A stretch of 64,000 nucleotides of DNA from Coix lacryma-jobi var. lacryma-jobi (Eukaryota; Streptophyta; Magnoliopsida; Poales; Poaceae), in assembly GCA_009763385.1 (NCBI GenBank), contig CM019823.1, forward strand, positions 92,143,104-92,207,103. Reading direction: 5' to 3'. The translations under genes and the position numbers were made by a program. The notes beneath the pieces are model-generated. The model ran no database searches. It had not been told where the DNA came from and saw only the letters and a program-made list of their open reading frames with translations. Below are positions 20,386 through 32,665 of this stretch, piece by piece; position 1 is the first letter of the stretch; the number at the start of each line of letters is the position of its first letter.

Positions 20386-22148
20386 GATGGCGACTTATGG
20401 GCTAGGCATTGATTGTCCACACATTTTTGATGGCACTCACTTTACACGTTGGAAAACTTGGATGGATATGCAATTTCAAGTTTATTTGCCCTCAAATGTG
20501 GTGGATCGTAGATGTAGGCTTTTCTCATGTGTTGGATGAAACGAATCTAACTCAAGCACAAGAGAAATGCCTAGAACTCGAGTGCCAAGCTACTCACATC
20601 ATTTTTCGATCTTTGCATGATGATATCTTTAGTGAGATCATGGATATGGAGTCCTCCCATCACATGTGGAAGTATCTCAATGAAAAGTATGGGAGTGCTC
20701 CAATTGATGATGATGTTAGTGATCCCAAGGAAGAGGCACGCGAGGTGGTTGAGCAAGACCACAACTCCGTGATTGTGGAAGATTGCTCCACCTCAAGCTC
20801 AAGTGATGCAAGTAATGATGACATTCCAAGCACACTTGATGATGATGGTTCATGCTCCGGCTATGAGAGTGATACTTCTTCGAGCTCTCCAACCACTACA
20901 TCACATTGCTTCATGTCACACGGTGACACTAAGGTTTGCAAAGCTAATGTGATTGATCTTAATGCATATGAGGAGCTCTTGAGTAAATATGCTAGCATGA
21001 CCATCGCTTTAGAAAATGAGATGTCTAAAAATGCAAAATTGACAAAAGAAAACTCATTTCTAAAGAATGCATGTGAACAACAAAAGCATCTACTTTATGT
21101 TAGTACTTGTTCACATGAGGAGCTAAAATTGACTCATGAGGAACTATTTGTTGCTCATGACAACTTGGTACAAGATCATGCTTTACTCACTAAGAAGCTT
21201 TCTAATGAAGAAATTAAAACTAGTGAGAGCTCATCATTTGGGTTAAATGATCAATCATATATTTGTGCTAACCCATGTGATGTAGAAAAGAAGCATGTAT
21301 CCACCTCTTGCAATGATTTATTATCTATGCCATGTTCTTCACATATAGATGCTTGTTCTACTTCCTTGTCTTGTGAGACTAACATTTTGAAGGAGAACAA
21401 TGAGCTCAAAAGTGAAGTGAAGAATTTGAGCAACAAGTTAGAGAGGTGGTGTAGATCAAAGGTCACCCATGAGCACATGATGAAGAATCAAAGAAGCTAT
21501 GGTGACAAGAGTGGCATTGGCTTCAACAAGAGCAATGTCAAAGGGAAGAGATGGGGCAAGAGAAGATATGAAAGAGAAATGAAGAAGCAAGAAGAAAAGA
21601 AGCTATCTCATTTCATGTGCTATCGGTGCCATGAGATGGGACATCTTGCAAAAGCTTGCCCCAACAAGAAGAAGCCCCAAGATCAAATCAAGATCAACCA
21701 TGAAGATGGTGATATGGGGAAGAAGACAAGAAGGGGAGGTAGAAGATCAAGATCAACACAAGACCTCACCCAAGTCAAGTGCTATGAATGTGAGAAGATG
21801 GGTCACTTTGCCTCAAAGTGTCCCAACAAGCTTGAGAAGAAGGCTCAAGCAATCCAAGTGAGGCAAGGCAATGAGAAGCAACATTTGAGCAAGGAAGAGA
21901 AGGCTCAATCAAAGAGAAGTTGCTACTCATGCCGGAAAAGGGGACACATGGCTAATTCATGTCCCCTAGGTAACTCTCCTAAGCCTATTTCAATTGCTAA
22001 TGATTCTATGCTTAGGAAGGATGAAAATGGTACCTCTAAGGATACTATTGCAACTCATCCCACTATTCATACTAAGGCATTGCCTAAGTATGTTGCACCT
22101 AACTTGAGAGGACCCAAACTAGTTTGGGTACCATCAAAAAGTGGATGA
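20386..22148 (+). CDS. SIRE Gag with three CCHC zinc knuckles, one frameshift
   Basis: Probable start ATG at 20386 (MATYGLGIDCPHIFDG), 51 bp after the LTR. This frame is lost within about 80 bp. From about 20465 the reading passes by one base into the frame that stays open to 22148 (ICPQMWWIVDVGFSH, then WKYLNEKYGSAP). Downstream come an acidic Ser-rich linker, a Glu/Lys coiled-coil-like region (about 20960-21450) and three zinc knuckles: CYRCHEMGHLAKAC (about 21620), CYECEKMGHFASKC (about 21780) and CYSCRKRGHMANSC (about 21922). Total length about 586 codons. It ends VAPNLRGPKLVWVPSKSG, where pol would start in relatives. Gag forms the particle and binds RNA. The early frameshift probably makes this copy defective. 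Confidence 0.85.
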
Positions 22149-23486
22149 ATGTGTGTAGGTACCATGGCATTGGAGACTTGATTCAATTGATTCCATATTG
22201 TTCATTATATGATTGAGTCAAGTAATGAAGCTTAGTGCTATGCAAATCCAATGCCAAGACAAAAGAGTGAAGTCCAAGTGCTACAACGAACAAGTGCAAA
22301 AGATCAAGTTGTGGTGGTTGATTGGATATATTTGAAGGCTTGCAAATGGTAGATGAAGAAGCTTGCTATTTCATGATCATGAGCTACTAAGGACAGAATC
22401 TGCCAAAAAAGTGATAATTATTGGATTAATCTAGAGTCACTTTGATTGAAAGGCCCTCAAGTTGGAATCATGTTTATAAGTGATTGAGGGACCTATGTTT
22501 GGTTTTGAAATGAGCTAGAAGTATGACAAAGATGAGATCAAGACCAACATCAAGATGAAGAGAAAGATCAAGTCCTAGTATCAAATTGAAGATCTTTTGG
22601 AAGAAAGAAAAGGACTCAAAGAAGAACTCAAAGAAGGATTCAAAGTCACATTTCAAGAAGAGTTCAATTGGATCAATCAAACAAGGTCAATTCAAGTGAG
22701 TATTAAGGATGATTCTTTGGAGAAAGGTCACTTCTCCCTTTTGTAGGGGCTTGCCGCCTTTGGTAGGTTAACCAAGCAAGGCTTGGAAGGCTAACATGGA
22801 AGTGGTGATCTAAAGTGTCATTTGAGATGCTTAGTTGAAGATATCAAAAGGGTTGATCTAAAGAAGCAAGCAACATCTAAGATAGACAAGTAAATCATGC
22901 CAACTCAAGTGGTATTTATATGCAAGCAAAGGTCAAATGAAGAAGCAAGCCAACCACAACAAGATAGTGCACTTGATCATATGGGTGAAGATTTGATTCT
23001 TTCAATTGGTATATATTGGTCGTCACCATGGACTTCACATTGCTATTTTCGGAGTTGGAATCAAATGACTAACCTCTACTCCAAGATAGCAAGGTATCAT
23101 TGTTTGTCATATGCATTCATACTATGCTTAGGACTTGATTAGAGCATATAGACATCCTTGTGATACTATCTAGGAGCATCCATGAAAATCAAATGTTTTG
23201 ATGCTTATATGATGCCACTATTGCTTCTATGCTTTACATGATCTAGTGGTAACATATAACATGTTTATGGGCTTGCAATCCTAGTGTTTAATCTAGAGAA
23301 TGAGCAATGGAACATTTAACCAACGTGAGTAAGATAACCATTGCAAAAATGTGTGAAGAAGCTTACTCTAGAGCAAACCGTGTTGAATGTTTCATGCAAA
23401 TAATCTAGGTTGAACCATAAATAAAATGGAACAAACTCTCTCCTAGACAATTTGAACCTCCTTCATGCAAACCTTTTATGGAAATA
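22149..23486 (+). other. Noncoding internal region replacing pol
   Basis: No domain of protease, integrase, RT or RNase H is visible in any frame. The stretch is rich in AAGATCAAG and AAGAAG words and many short stops. It looks like the family's usual untranslated region brought next to gag by loss of pol. Confidence 0.7.
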
Positions 23487-24209
23487 GATGACAAAGGGGG
23501 AGAAAGTGTAACAAAGATAAAATTAAAGGGGGAGAGACAAAGATAAAATGAAAGGGAGAGAATGAATGTAAAGATAAAATAAAAATGATTTTTGAGCACA
23601 CAAGTAGGGGGAGCAAGCTCATGAACTTGGTTGTTGCATTTGATATGTGCATAATCATGTGCTTGCTTGCATTGCATAAGCTTTTAAATCTTATATGCAT
23701 GCTTGTGTGGTGTATGCTAGTTATAGGGCTTAATTGATGATTTGATAACTAGCATGCATAGGTTGATAGCTAGACTTGTGGTTTCAATGCAAACTAGACC
23801 CTTGCTACTAAAGTTGATCTCACGGGGTTTTCTAGTTTTTATGATGTCTAGCTACTCTTGGTGCTAAGGAAGGTGTACAAGTATGAAATTCATCGATAAC
23901 ACGCTTCAAAGGTTATTCTATACACCTTAGCACTTTTTGGTAGTAATTACTCTCCCACACTTCGATATCTATGCATATGTGCAAGTTTCATTTTCAAACA
24001 CTCTAACACATATGTAGGGGGGAGCTAATACTACCAATTCGGATTTGTGCTACTTGTCCAAAATCCTTTACACCTGGTAAAATAGCTTGGGCAAGCAACA
24101 TGAATCCAAACCAAGTTAGCAATTTACATTCTTGTGAAATGCTAGCTTGGAATAAGCATAATTTCCATATCTTTGTAGAGTTGTCATCAATTACCAAAAA
24201 GGGGGAGAT
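23487..24209 (+). promoter_or_regulatory. Multiple polypurine tracts before the 3' LTR
   Basis: Purine tracts occur at about 23492 (AAAGGGGGAGAAAG), 23525 (AAAGGGGGAGAGA), 23551 (GAAAGGGAGAGAA), 23606 (AGGGGGAG), 24016 (AGGGGGGAG) and 24195-24208 (AAAAAGGGGGAGAT). The last abuts the LTR. Multiple tracts of this kind are known as a Sirevirus trait. The last is the obvious primer. Confidence 0.85.
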
Positions 24210-27061
24210 TGAAAGGTCCTAGTTTGGTTTTGGTAATTGAGTGACAACTTAGGTGGACTAATATGTGTTTGAAGTGAATTACACAGGTGATTAGTCCATA
24301 GGTGATCATGTGTGAGCAACATATGCCATAGAGGTGAATTGGCTTGGAAGATGTTGCAAGGCTCACACATGTGATGAAGGAGCTTAATGCACATGACACA
24401 TGACACGTGGTCATGTGGCCAAGATGGTGAAGATCAAGGCAAGACATGGCTTGATGGACCGGTTGCGAAGGTGAAGGGCAAGTTGGAGGCTTTGAAGCCG
24501 TTGGTACCGAGTGTCGGGAGGCTTAAGCAAGACTTGGCGCCGAGGGACCGAAGCGATGGTGAAGAGCAAGTGATGTCAAGATCGATGGACCATGGAGGCC
24601 ATATGATGTTATGAAGTGGACCATATCATTTGATGAAGAGGTTGGTGCATGTGTTGCATCAACACCGAAGAAGATGAAATGGAATGCGCAAGGCAAAGGT
24701 ATATTTGTAGGGCATTTCATTTCACCGGTCATAGGTGTGTAGAGAAGATTATGACCGGATTTAGGATAGATGGCCGTACTATTAAGAGGAGCAAACTTGT
24801 TTGCATATCGGTCATCTAGTGCCACTTGAGCGATCTAACTTTGCGATGTTGCTAGGATCGAGTGGCGTAATGAGTGAAAGAGAAAATCCTTTGAAAATGA
24901 TTGTGAAAATGCTAACACACATGCACATGTTGTTGTACACTTGGTGGTGTTGGCACATTTGCAAAGGAGAAGTTGTTGGAGTTGATTTGGATCAACACAG
25001 AGAAGAAAAGGGAGTTTTCTGAGTGTGGTCGGTAGTACCGCCCAGGAGGTCGGTAGTACCCCAAGGGTGCTGCGTGCAACCTTCTCTGTGTTGAGTCTGA
25101 AGTGGCCTGGCGGTTGTACCGCCATATGGTCGGTTGTACCGACCCTCGGTACTACCGACCAGAGGGTCGGTGGTATTGTGGTCCTGAAGGGTTTTTGCAG
25201 GCTCTCTGTGTTGAGCTGAGTTTGGCCTGCTGGTAGTACCGCCATAGGGTCGGTACTACCGACCGTTTGAGGTTTCGAGGTATGAGGAGTTTGGAAGCTC
25301 TCTGGAAGTGGCCAGATTTGGCCTGCCGGTAGTACCGCCAAAAGGGCCTGTACTACCGACCTTTGTTGTCACCGAGGCCTGGAGTTCTGGGAGCTCTCTA
25401 TGTAGTCCCAGTTTGGCCTGTCAGTAGTACTGCCATAGGGCCGATACTACCGACCATCGGTGGTACCGAGGTCAGAAGGGAGTTTGGATGATCTCTGTGT
25501 AGATCCAATGTCGGCCTGTCGGTAGTACCGCCATAGGGCCGGTACTACCGACCGTTGGAAGTTCCGAAGGCGAAGGTGTTCAGGGCTCTCTGTGTAGTCC
25601 CCAGTTTGGCCTGTCGGTAGTACCGCCATAGGGCCGGTACTACCAACCGTCGGTGGTACCGACCAAGAGTCGGTTGTTCGTTTGGTCAACGTGCCGTTTG
25701 TAACGGCTAGATCTGACATTGTTGATACTACCGACCAAAGCGCAGAAAAGGGGAAACAGCTAGTTGGCCGCTCCCCTCTATAAATAGGGATGGAGGCCGA
25801 CTATGAGCTGGCTGCTGAGCACCCTAGGGACTTGGTGTCCATTGTTGGGTTGTGCTTGTGAGCCCTCTAACACACATATGCTTTAGTGCTTATCCGATTG
25901 TGTGAGAGAGCGATCCTAGTGCGTTGCTTTGAGAGATAGCATCGAGTGGCACTAGGTGTTCGAGTTGCAAGCCGGTGGTGCTTATTACTCTTGGAGGTTG
26001 CCACCTCCTAGACGGCTTGGTGCGTGTCTCCGTCGTGAAGCCCGCGTGAAAATTGTGCGTGGTTCCGGAGAAGCTTTGTGAGGGACATTGTGCTCGCCCC
26101 GCGGGAGATCGTGAAGAGCAACTCTAGTGGAGAAGAGGCGTGAAGAGTGCCAAGTGGTCCGGCCGGATCGAAAGCTTGAGCTCTTGGTGAGCACTCCATT
26201 GTGGAGAGAGTGACTTAGGGTCACCACTAGCAAGAGGATCGGCGGCAACCTTGGGCTTGCTTCAACGGGGACTAGCTTGGTGGCAACCAAGTGAACCTTG
26301 GGATAAAATCTTGTGTCCCCGTCTCTTGTTGCTCTTATTGTTCTTTGTTCCTTGCATATTACGTTTGTTTGTAATCTTCGTGTTCTTCCTCCCTCCTTCA
26401 CTCTATCTTAGGTTGGGAAGACTCGATCTACCTTTTGGCAAGGAATCAAGACGTGAGGAAGCTACAATTGTCATCTACAACATCTAGGGAAGTGGGGTAA
26501 TTGCTAGATCTGAGATTGCATCTCATCCCCTTCGATTTCGTAGCTTCCTGCAGGTGCTCGGTAGTACCGGCTTGGAAGCCCGGTAGTACCGGCATCGGTA
26601 GTACCGGCCCTACACCTCGGTAGTACCGACTGCCTGCTGTTTGCACTAGCTTGTATTGCAATATTTATTCTTGTGCTAGTGTTTAGTTGCTTAGTTTGTG
26701 TAGCTAAGTTGAGCTCTCTAATTTGGCTTGGGTAGCCTTGTTATTGAGCATTGCTAGTGAGCTTAGGCTTTGTGCTTTGCTTGCTAGATTGCATAGGAGC
26801 TCCCCCGTGCTTGAAGTACTAGTTGCATAGGCTTGTGTGACCTTGCTTCTAGAATTGGTTAGGTGAGCTCTAGCTAGCCCGACACCTTATTTGCATTGAT
26901 TAGGATCTTTTGTAAGGTGTCATAGAGTATAGGTAGAGGGGTGTAGTCTTGGCTAGACCGATAGTTTTAATTCCGCATTTGTTTCGGTTAGCCGCTCCGA
27001 TTAAGTTTAATTTTAAAAAGGACTATTTACCCCCCCTCTAGTCCGCCATCTCGACCTTTCA
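24210..27061 (+). repeat. 3' LTR of the gag-only SIRE element
   Basis: 2,852 bp, the close partner of 17477-20335. Differences cluster in the palindrome array (25029-25740). For example, it lacks the last paired CGGTAGTACCG-type unit before the TATA box (25778) and has an added unit at about 25140. It ends GACCTTTCA at 27061, followed by CCGTT. Confidence 0.95.
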
Positions 27062-27758
27062 CCGTTTTGGACATGTCCTCTTCGGCCATGAATATCTGAT
27101 TATAACCAGCATTGCCGTCAAGAAAACTAACAACCTGGTGTCCTGAAGCATCATTGATCAGCATGTCGGCTATAGGCATAGGATACTCGTCTTTAGGAGT
27201 GGCTCTATTTAAATATCTAAAATCAGTGCAGACTCTGATTTTCCCAGTGTCTTTCTTCTCCACGGGCACGATGTTAGAGACCCACTCCGCATATCTACAT
27301 GGTTGAATAATTCCCGCTTGCAATAACCGATTAATTTCTTTCTTAATCCAGTCATATATCGTAGAATTAAAGCGGAGAGGATGCTGTTTGAATGGTCGGA
27401 ATCCCGGCTTGATAGGAAGCCGATGCTCGACAAGTTCTCGACTTAATCCAGGCATCTCCGTATAATTCCATGCAAAGCAATCAAAAAACTCTTTTAATAG
27501 GGCGATTAATTTTAGCTTATAATCGGCCTCAAGATTTTGATTTACAAAAGTCGGCCTTAGTACAGAACCATCTCCAATGTCTACTTGTTCCAAAGGATCG
27601 GCCGACATAAAACCTTGGCCCAACTTATTGAGCTCATCAAAATCATCAATAGTCTCACAAGTATCGGTCTCGTGAGCCCGATATTGTTCAACACGATGCT
27701 TTAACCAATCAACATTAACATCCATTAAATTACATGATAATGTTGAACCGATTGTCAA
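27062..27758 (-). pseudogene. Gypsy RT, N-terminal half
   Basis: Minus strand. A linker to protease (DWLKHRVEQYRAHE, FFDCFAWNYTEMPGL) leads into RT: HRLPIKPGFRPFKQHP, IRVCTDFRYLNRATPKD and FLDGNAGYNQIFMAEED, with the first catalytic Asp. The frame runs into SIRE LTR sequence after MSKT at about 27066. It is out of frame with the upstream protease by one base at about 27745. The other half is at 17098-17476. Confidence 0.9.
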
Positions 27759-28305
27759 TCGGCTTTAAAGACACCAGTACAAAACCCTCCTTAGTAACAC
27801 TAACAAATTGAAAATCAGAAAGGTCTCGACCAGACAAACAAGCAATAGTATCATGCCCCCCGAGCAAAGGACTATCGACCGTAGCTACATATGACGATGA
27901 ATCTGAGTGCACCACCTCAACATCGTCTCCTACCCATTGGATAAGAAACTGATGTAGACTAGAAGGTATGCACCGATTAGCATGAATCCAGTCGTGCCCC
28001 AGTATAAGGTTGTAACTACCTTGAATGTCAGCGACGAAGAAAGCAGTAGCCAAAGTCTTGCTCCCAACAGTCAGCTCCATGGACGCAACTCCTTTGGCCG
28101 GAATGGGCTCTCCCCCTCCGACTCCAGTGATAGTCATGTTAGTCCTGATCAGCTCTTCATCGGTACCACCATGCTTCTGGTAAAGCGACTATGGCATCAA
28201 GTTTACAATTGCCCCGCTGTCGACCAGCATCTTGTGGACTGGTGTACCGTTGATATGACCCTTTATATGTAACGGCTTAAGATGATTAACAGATTCCTCT
28301 GGCTT
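27759..28305 (-). pseudogene. Gypsy aspartic protease with a stop after the active site
   Basis: The active-site triplet is visible in the minus-strand phrase KMLVDSGAIVNLMP at about 28190-28230. It is immediately followed by TAG at about 28187 and then SLYQKHGG. Downstream, MELTVGSKTLATAFFVADI and YNLILGHDWIHANRC complete a retropepsin fold (ILG-D-W is the usual second signature). It shares a frame with the linker upstream. The protease would cut Gag-Pol, but this copy cannot make it without passing the stop. Confidence 0.8.
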
Positions 28306-29992
28306 CTAGAATACATCAGTCTGTGTAGCGAAGTTGAACTCCGTTGCCGTCGAATCATCTCTGACCACGTAGTAGTCGGCTGACAAGTAAACTACGTTGA
28401 CCTCCGCCCTTTCTGGTGAAGGTTCATAGTCTACCATCTCCTCATCTTGTCCTTCTGGCAATTCATCACTGGTCGCAGCAACACCAGTAGAGGAAATAGG
28501 GCTATTAAGAAGCGAACCTAGTCCCCTCAACATGTTAGGGACCAACTCAGTCTTGGACTCTGGTCGGGTCAGCTCGACCTCCGATTCAGTAATAATCAGT
28601 TCAACCTGCTCGACCGTTAAACTGGTCGGCACCTCTCCTAAGGTGGTCGGGTCGGTGTCCAACCTGATCGGTTCCGAAGCCACTTGAGTAGATTCGGTGT
28701 TTAAACTGGTCATTTCAGGATCCGACATGTCTAATCCCACAACTGCTAAAGTCGGCTTTTGATTACAAGCCTGCTCTTCTCCTCCTTGCTTGCCTTGAGG
28801 GAAAGTAGGATGTGTCGAGTTAAATATATCTTCCCTCATTTTATCGAGTCGCTCCTTTCTTTGCTTGTTGCAGCGGGCCCTCTGCAGTTTCCTTCGCTGA
28901 GTCTTGGTCAAACCAGGAGGACACCATCTGGGCTGCATGTACTTGGGATCACGCTCAACAGGCTTTTCTACCTCCACCTCAACCGGAGTGTCTTGGACTT
29001 CTGGTGCCTCTTCTGCAACTGGTCCTTCAACCGCCATTGGCTCAGGCTCATTAACAAGAGGAACCTCCATGGACCCGATTGTAATAGTAGGAACCGGACT
29101 GATTCTGGTTGGAGAAGCAACGGGGGCGCTCTGTACCTTCTTAATTTGGTACATAGATCTGCCGTGTCAGTGTCTTCCCCGTTTCTTGAGAATTTGTCGC
29201 TTTTGTCGCGACCAGCTGATTCTGACTAGAGTTCGGCCGATCACCCAGACGATTGACCATTGAAACTCTAGCATATTGATAAGTAGGCATTCCCTATCCT
29301 GATTGATAATACATATGTTTCGGCATAGGGTAAGGTATCCACACCCCTTGAGGACCCCATTGTGGTGGTGGCGAAATAGGAGGAGCCCACTGATGATAAT
29401 AGGGATTAAAGTTCGGTGCCGGGGATGCTGCTCGGGACACCATCATCTGCTTGGACCTCTCGTCCTCACGCCTCGGAGGAGTGGATTCTCTTTTTTTAAA
29501 GGGCCGATTCTGAGAATCAGCCTTTTGTTGCTTGTATTTAGCCATGAACTTATCAAAGGTGCACGGTTCTCTAGCAACTTTCCCCTTGCTTCTGTCCTCA
29601 TTGGTCTTCCAAGTCCCGACCTCAGATTTCTGCGGGACAAACGTACGAACAGCACGTGTCCTGGAAGAAGTGGGGTATCCCGAACCAGCTAAACCGACTG
29701 CATCAGTCGATTTACCAGTCACACTGAGATCGGCAGAGACCGACTTGACCTGGTCGGTCCTCTGTATCGGCTGCTTTGAAGATGATCCAGACTGGTCGGC
29801 CTGAGGGCCTGACCTGGTCGGTCTTTGTTGTGCCGCCCTGGACTCAAAATATCTTTGTCTATGCAGGTGTCGTGCTGACCCTGCCGTGATCATGAGCTTG
29901 CTTTTGCCATCGTCACCCTTCTCAAGCACCACCTTGCACCCCCGAATCACTCTCAGTGTTCGGTGCAACCCGTGGTTCACCGATGACAACAT
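28306..29992 (-). pseudogene. Gag-protease linker region, low complexity
   Basis: Two minus-strand frames, 29992-29294 and 29154-28306, lie between gag and protease. They are rich in Pro, Glu and Ser (PRWCPPGLTKTQRRKLQRAR; YHQWAPPISPPPQWGPQG). The TKTQRRKLQR wording before an acidic stretch is typical of Tat-lineage gag-protease linkers. Frames change at about 29940 and between 29294 and 29154. No catalytic motifs. Confidence 0.65.
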
Positions 29993-31847
29993 TCTTACCC
30001 TTGGTTGTATCGGCTTGCTCCGGACGAATTAGAATAGCAGGATTCCCTGCTTCCACCATGTGAACTGGGAAGGGAGATGTATTGATCTGCATCTCAGTAA
30101 GACTCAATCGTCCTTCATTAAGGGCCGATTGAACCTGTCGACGAAAAACATTGCAATCATTAGTGGCATGAGAGAAAAAATTATGATATTTGCAATAAGC
30201 CCTTCTTTTCAATTCGTTAGGCGATGGCAAAGTATAATTAATTTTAAGATAACCGAATTTAAGCAACTCATCAAATATTCGGTCGCATTTAGAGAAATCA
30301 AAAGTAAACTTCACTTCCTCACCCTAATTCTTCTGAATCGGTTTAAGGGAAGGACAAGTGACCAATTTATTCTGCGCCGGCCATAAAATCTCAGCGGCGT
30401 AACAATCTTTGGACTCATCGTCAGAACTATCAGAGTTCATCTCGACCATGTGCACGCCCGATCGATGAGTCTTATGGGGATCATAAGGTTCTTTGAGGCG
30501 CGATTCTATTGAAATGGCCTTCTGTAACAACTGATTTACATTAAAGAACTCGTGATGTTCAAGCTTGTCCTTAATCTCCTGATGTAAACCAGCGAGACAT
30601 AGATCCGTTAGATCCCTATCAGAGATCATTAGATGGAAACATCGGTTCTTGATCTCTTTAAAACGTTTAAAGAAGTCGACCACAGGTTCACTACGTCCCT
30701 GTCGAACCGATGCAAGATGCGATAACCTAGTTTCCTGGACCCCATCATAAAAGTGGTTATGAAACTTTTCTTCCAACTCAGCCCAAGACCCTATAGTGCA
30801 TTCTGGTAGCGACGTAAACCAGGCGAAGGCCGTACCAGTAAGAGACAAAGGAAAATGTCGTACATTCATATAATCTAAAGTACTGGCTTCACCCATTTGT
30901 GCTAGGAACATGCTAACATGCTCCATAGTTGTTTTGCTACTGTCTCTGCTAAATTTATAAAAATCTGGTACCCTCTAGCCGTCAGGTGCTTTCATGAAAT
31001 CGAAGCATGAAGGATACAGTTTAGAATATGTGGTCCTGGTAGGCTTGAACTGGACCCCCAAACTGGTCTCGAGTGACCTAGTTATTTCCTCTTTAAACCG
31101 ATTTATAGCTCGTCCAAAATCGGTGTTAGCAAGGTCAGCATTGCTACCATGCCTGGGATTGTGGCCTGGATGTTGTGGTGGATTGGGCAACATTGTTCCC
31201 TGTCCCCCTGATGTTCTATTCGTTGTTGTACCCTGGTCGGTGTGTATGGTCCGACCAGAGTTAGAATGAATATTGCCAGTAGTTGCCGATGTACCGGCTT
31301 CACCACGCCTGGTCTCAGCAGACCCTAGATGTCCAAAATTGAGATGTGATGTCTGCCCTCTAAAGGAATTGAAAGGCATGCCGAACTGTGGTTGCCCGGT
31401 TGAAGTTTCGGGTTCGGCGGTCTTGCCTTCTAGTTTATCCATACGATCACTAAGTAATTTAAATGAATGCTGGATAGTATTGGTAAGAGTCTTTGAAGTA
31501 TCAACCAGCATTGCAGAAAAATTAGCATGGGTAGGGTAAGAATCTTCAGGTACCTCGGTATTTACCTTGTCAGTAGTATCTTCAGCGTTTGTGGTTGACA
31601 TAGTAGGAATAATCTCGCTGAAGTCTGGCTCCTTGTCTTGCGTGACTCTGCCGCACCGATCCTTTGAACAGCTCTCCAGGAAGGCCTTCAGGACGACGTC
31701 AAGCTTATCCTGCGCTTGTTGCTTCAACTCGTCGGGGAGTTCGTCGATGCCAGAAGGACGGACGATGTTGTCTTTGTCAGTAGCACAGTCTTTGCCGCCC
31801 ATGATGGTAGTAGATGAGTTTTCAATCTTCCCCAGCGGAGTCGCCAA
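29922..31847 (-). pseudogene. Gypsy gag (Tat-like), one frame with two stops
   Basis: One minus-strand frame from 31847 (MATPLGKIENS, just inside the primer site) to 29922, interrupted by TAG at 30975-30977 and TAG at 30324-30326. The gag domain lies at about 30400-30970: FYKFSRDSS, HVSMFLAQMG, FPLSLTGTAFAWFTSLP, WAELEEKFHNHFYDG and QGRSEPVVDFFKRFKEIK. The last segment has CKYHNFFSHATNDCNVFRRQ. The first stop stands where relatives have Trp (TGG to TAG). Gag would form the particle. Confidence 0.8.
31828..31846 (-). promoter_or_regulatory. Primer-binding site of the Tat-like gypsy element
   Basis: The minus strand reads TGGCGACTCCGCTGGGGA shortly after the 5' LTR end (spacer CACTTTT). I recall this site type from Ogre/Tat elements, where it is matched to a tRNA-Arg. 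The tRNA assignment is not verified here. Confidence 0.75.
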
Positions 31848-31853
31848 AAAGTG

Positions 31854-32660
31854 TGTTGACGTCGAAAGTTATCCGAATCACACACCAGCAGGGCTAGAAC
31901 GCCCGATGAAGTTGTAGATCAACCTGAGACAGCGAAGACCCTGGCTAAACCAGCGAAGACCGATCTAGAGACCGGTCTAGGTTGATCTAGGGTTTTAGAG
32001 CCTCTTGTTGGTAACTCTAGAACTCCTCCCGGGAAGACCCGTCGGGGAGAAGCACGTAGAGGTTGTTCTAGGACCAGCAGGGCCGCCTAGAACGCCGTCG
32101 AATCTCGCCGGGAGACGCGCCGAACAGCAGAATAGAGGGGAAAAGGGTGTAAAAGGGATAGTAGATTGGTTTGATCGATTGGTGTGGATACTTCAATCGG
32201 CCATGATCCTCTCATATATATAGAGGGGGTTGGTCTTATCCCAATAGGAAACATCTTCAGATATGATCTCCAAGTTTTCTATCTGGACTCTATCAAAATA
32301 TAGAATCCGATCCGAACATAATAAGGTAACCCTGATCTCGCTAATCCTTAGATTGACCAGATCAGTTTAAATGGACCTTATTGACCCATATTGATCAACA
32401 AAATGTCCTTTACAAAAGAATGACCCACATATTAATGCCAGACCCAATATTTATAACAACTATAAGGCCTCCTACCAGCATCACCTGGTCGGACATAGCA
32501 GGACTGGTCGGCAGTCTAAATAACCAGGCTCATTCAGCCATGACCAGGCCCACTTAGAAAATCCGACCTTTAAATATTAAAAGACAAATTCGGTTCTAAT
32601 TTATAGGCCGAATACTTTTTCTAAATTCATTCTTATCGGTGACACTTTTGAGTGTCAACA
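31854..32660 (-). repeat. 5' LTR of the Tat-like gypsy element
   Basis: 807 bp, partner of 13479-14286 with mostly transition differences. A TATATATA box is at about 32215. The outer end TGTCAACA at 32660 is followed by ATACC, the target duplication. Confidence 0.95.
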
Positions 32661-32665
32661 ATACC

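Larger units (their letters stand above)
17477..27061 (+). mobile_element. SIRE-lineage Ty1/copia element, gag-only and complete
   Basis: A full-length plus-strand insertion: 5' LTR 17477-20335, primer site TGGTATCGGAGC, gag, a noncoding 3' region with several polypurine tracts, 3' LTR 24210-27061, flanked by duplication CCGTT (17472-17476 and 27062-27066). It encodes no protease, integrase, RT or RNase H. The Gag frame stops just after LVWVPSK, a phrase that in relatives precedes protease, so the deletion of pol appears sharp. Movement would need enzymes in trans from an autonomous relative. It lies inside the RT of the gypsy element and is the younger of the two insertions. Confidence 0.95.
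13479..32660 (-). mobile_element. Tat/Ogre-like Ty3/gypsy retrotransposon, split by a SIRE element
   Basis: Minus-strand element with paired LTRs (13479-14286 and 31854-32660), flanked by the 5-bp duplication ATACC (13474-13478 and 32661-32665). From 5' to 3' it encodes gag, protease, RT, RNase H, a second RNase H and integrase. It also has a purine tract at 14287 and a primer site at 31828. RT is interrupted by the 9.6-kb SIRE insertion at 17477-27061. Without that insertion it would be about 9.6 kb long. The LTRs differ by roughly ten mismatches in the first 300 bp by eye. Coding parts carry several stops and frameshifts. The dual RNase H organisation and the primer site suggest the Tat branch that includes Ogre. 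Confidence 0.9.
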
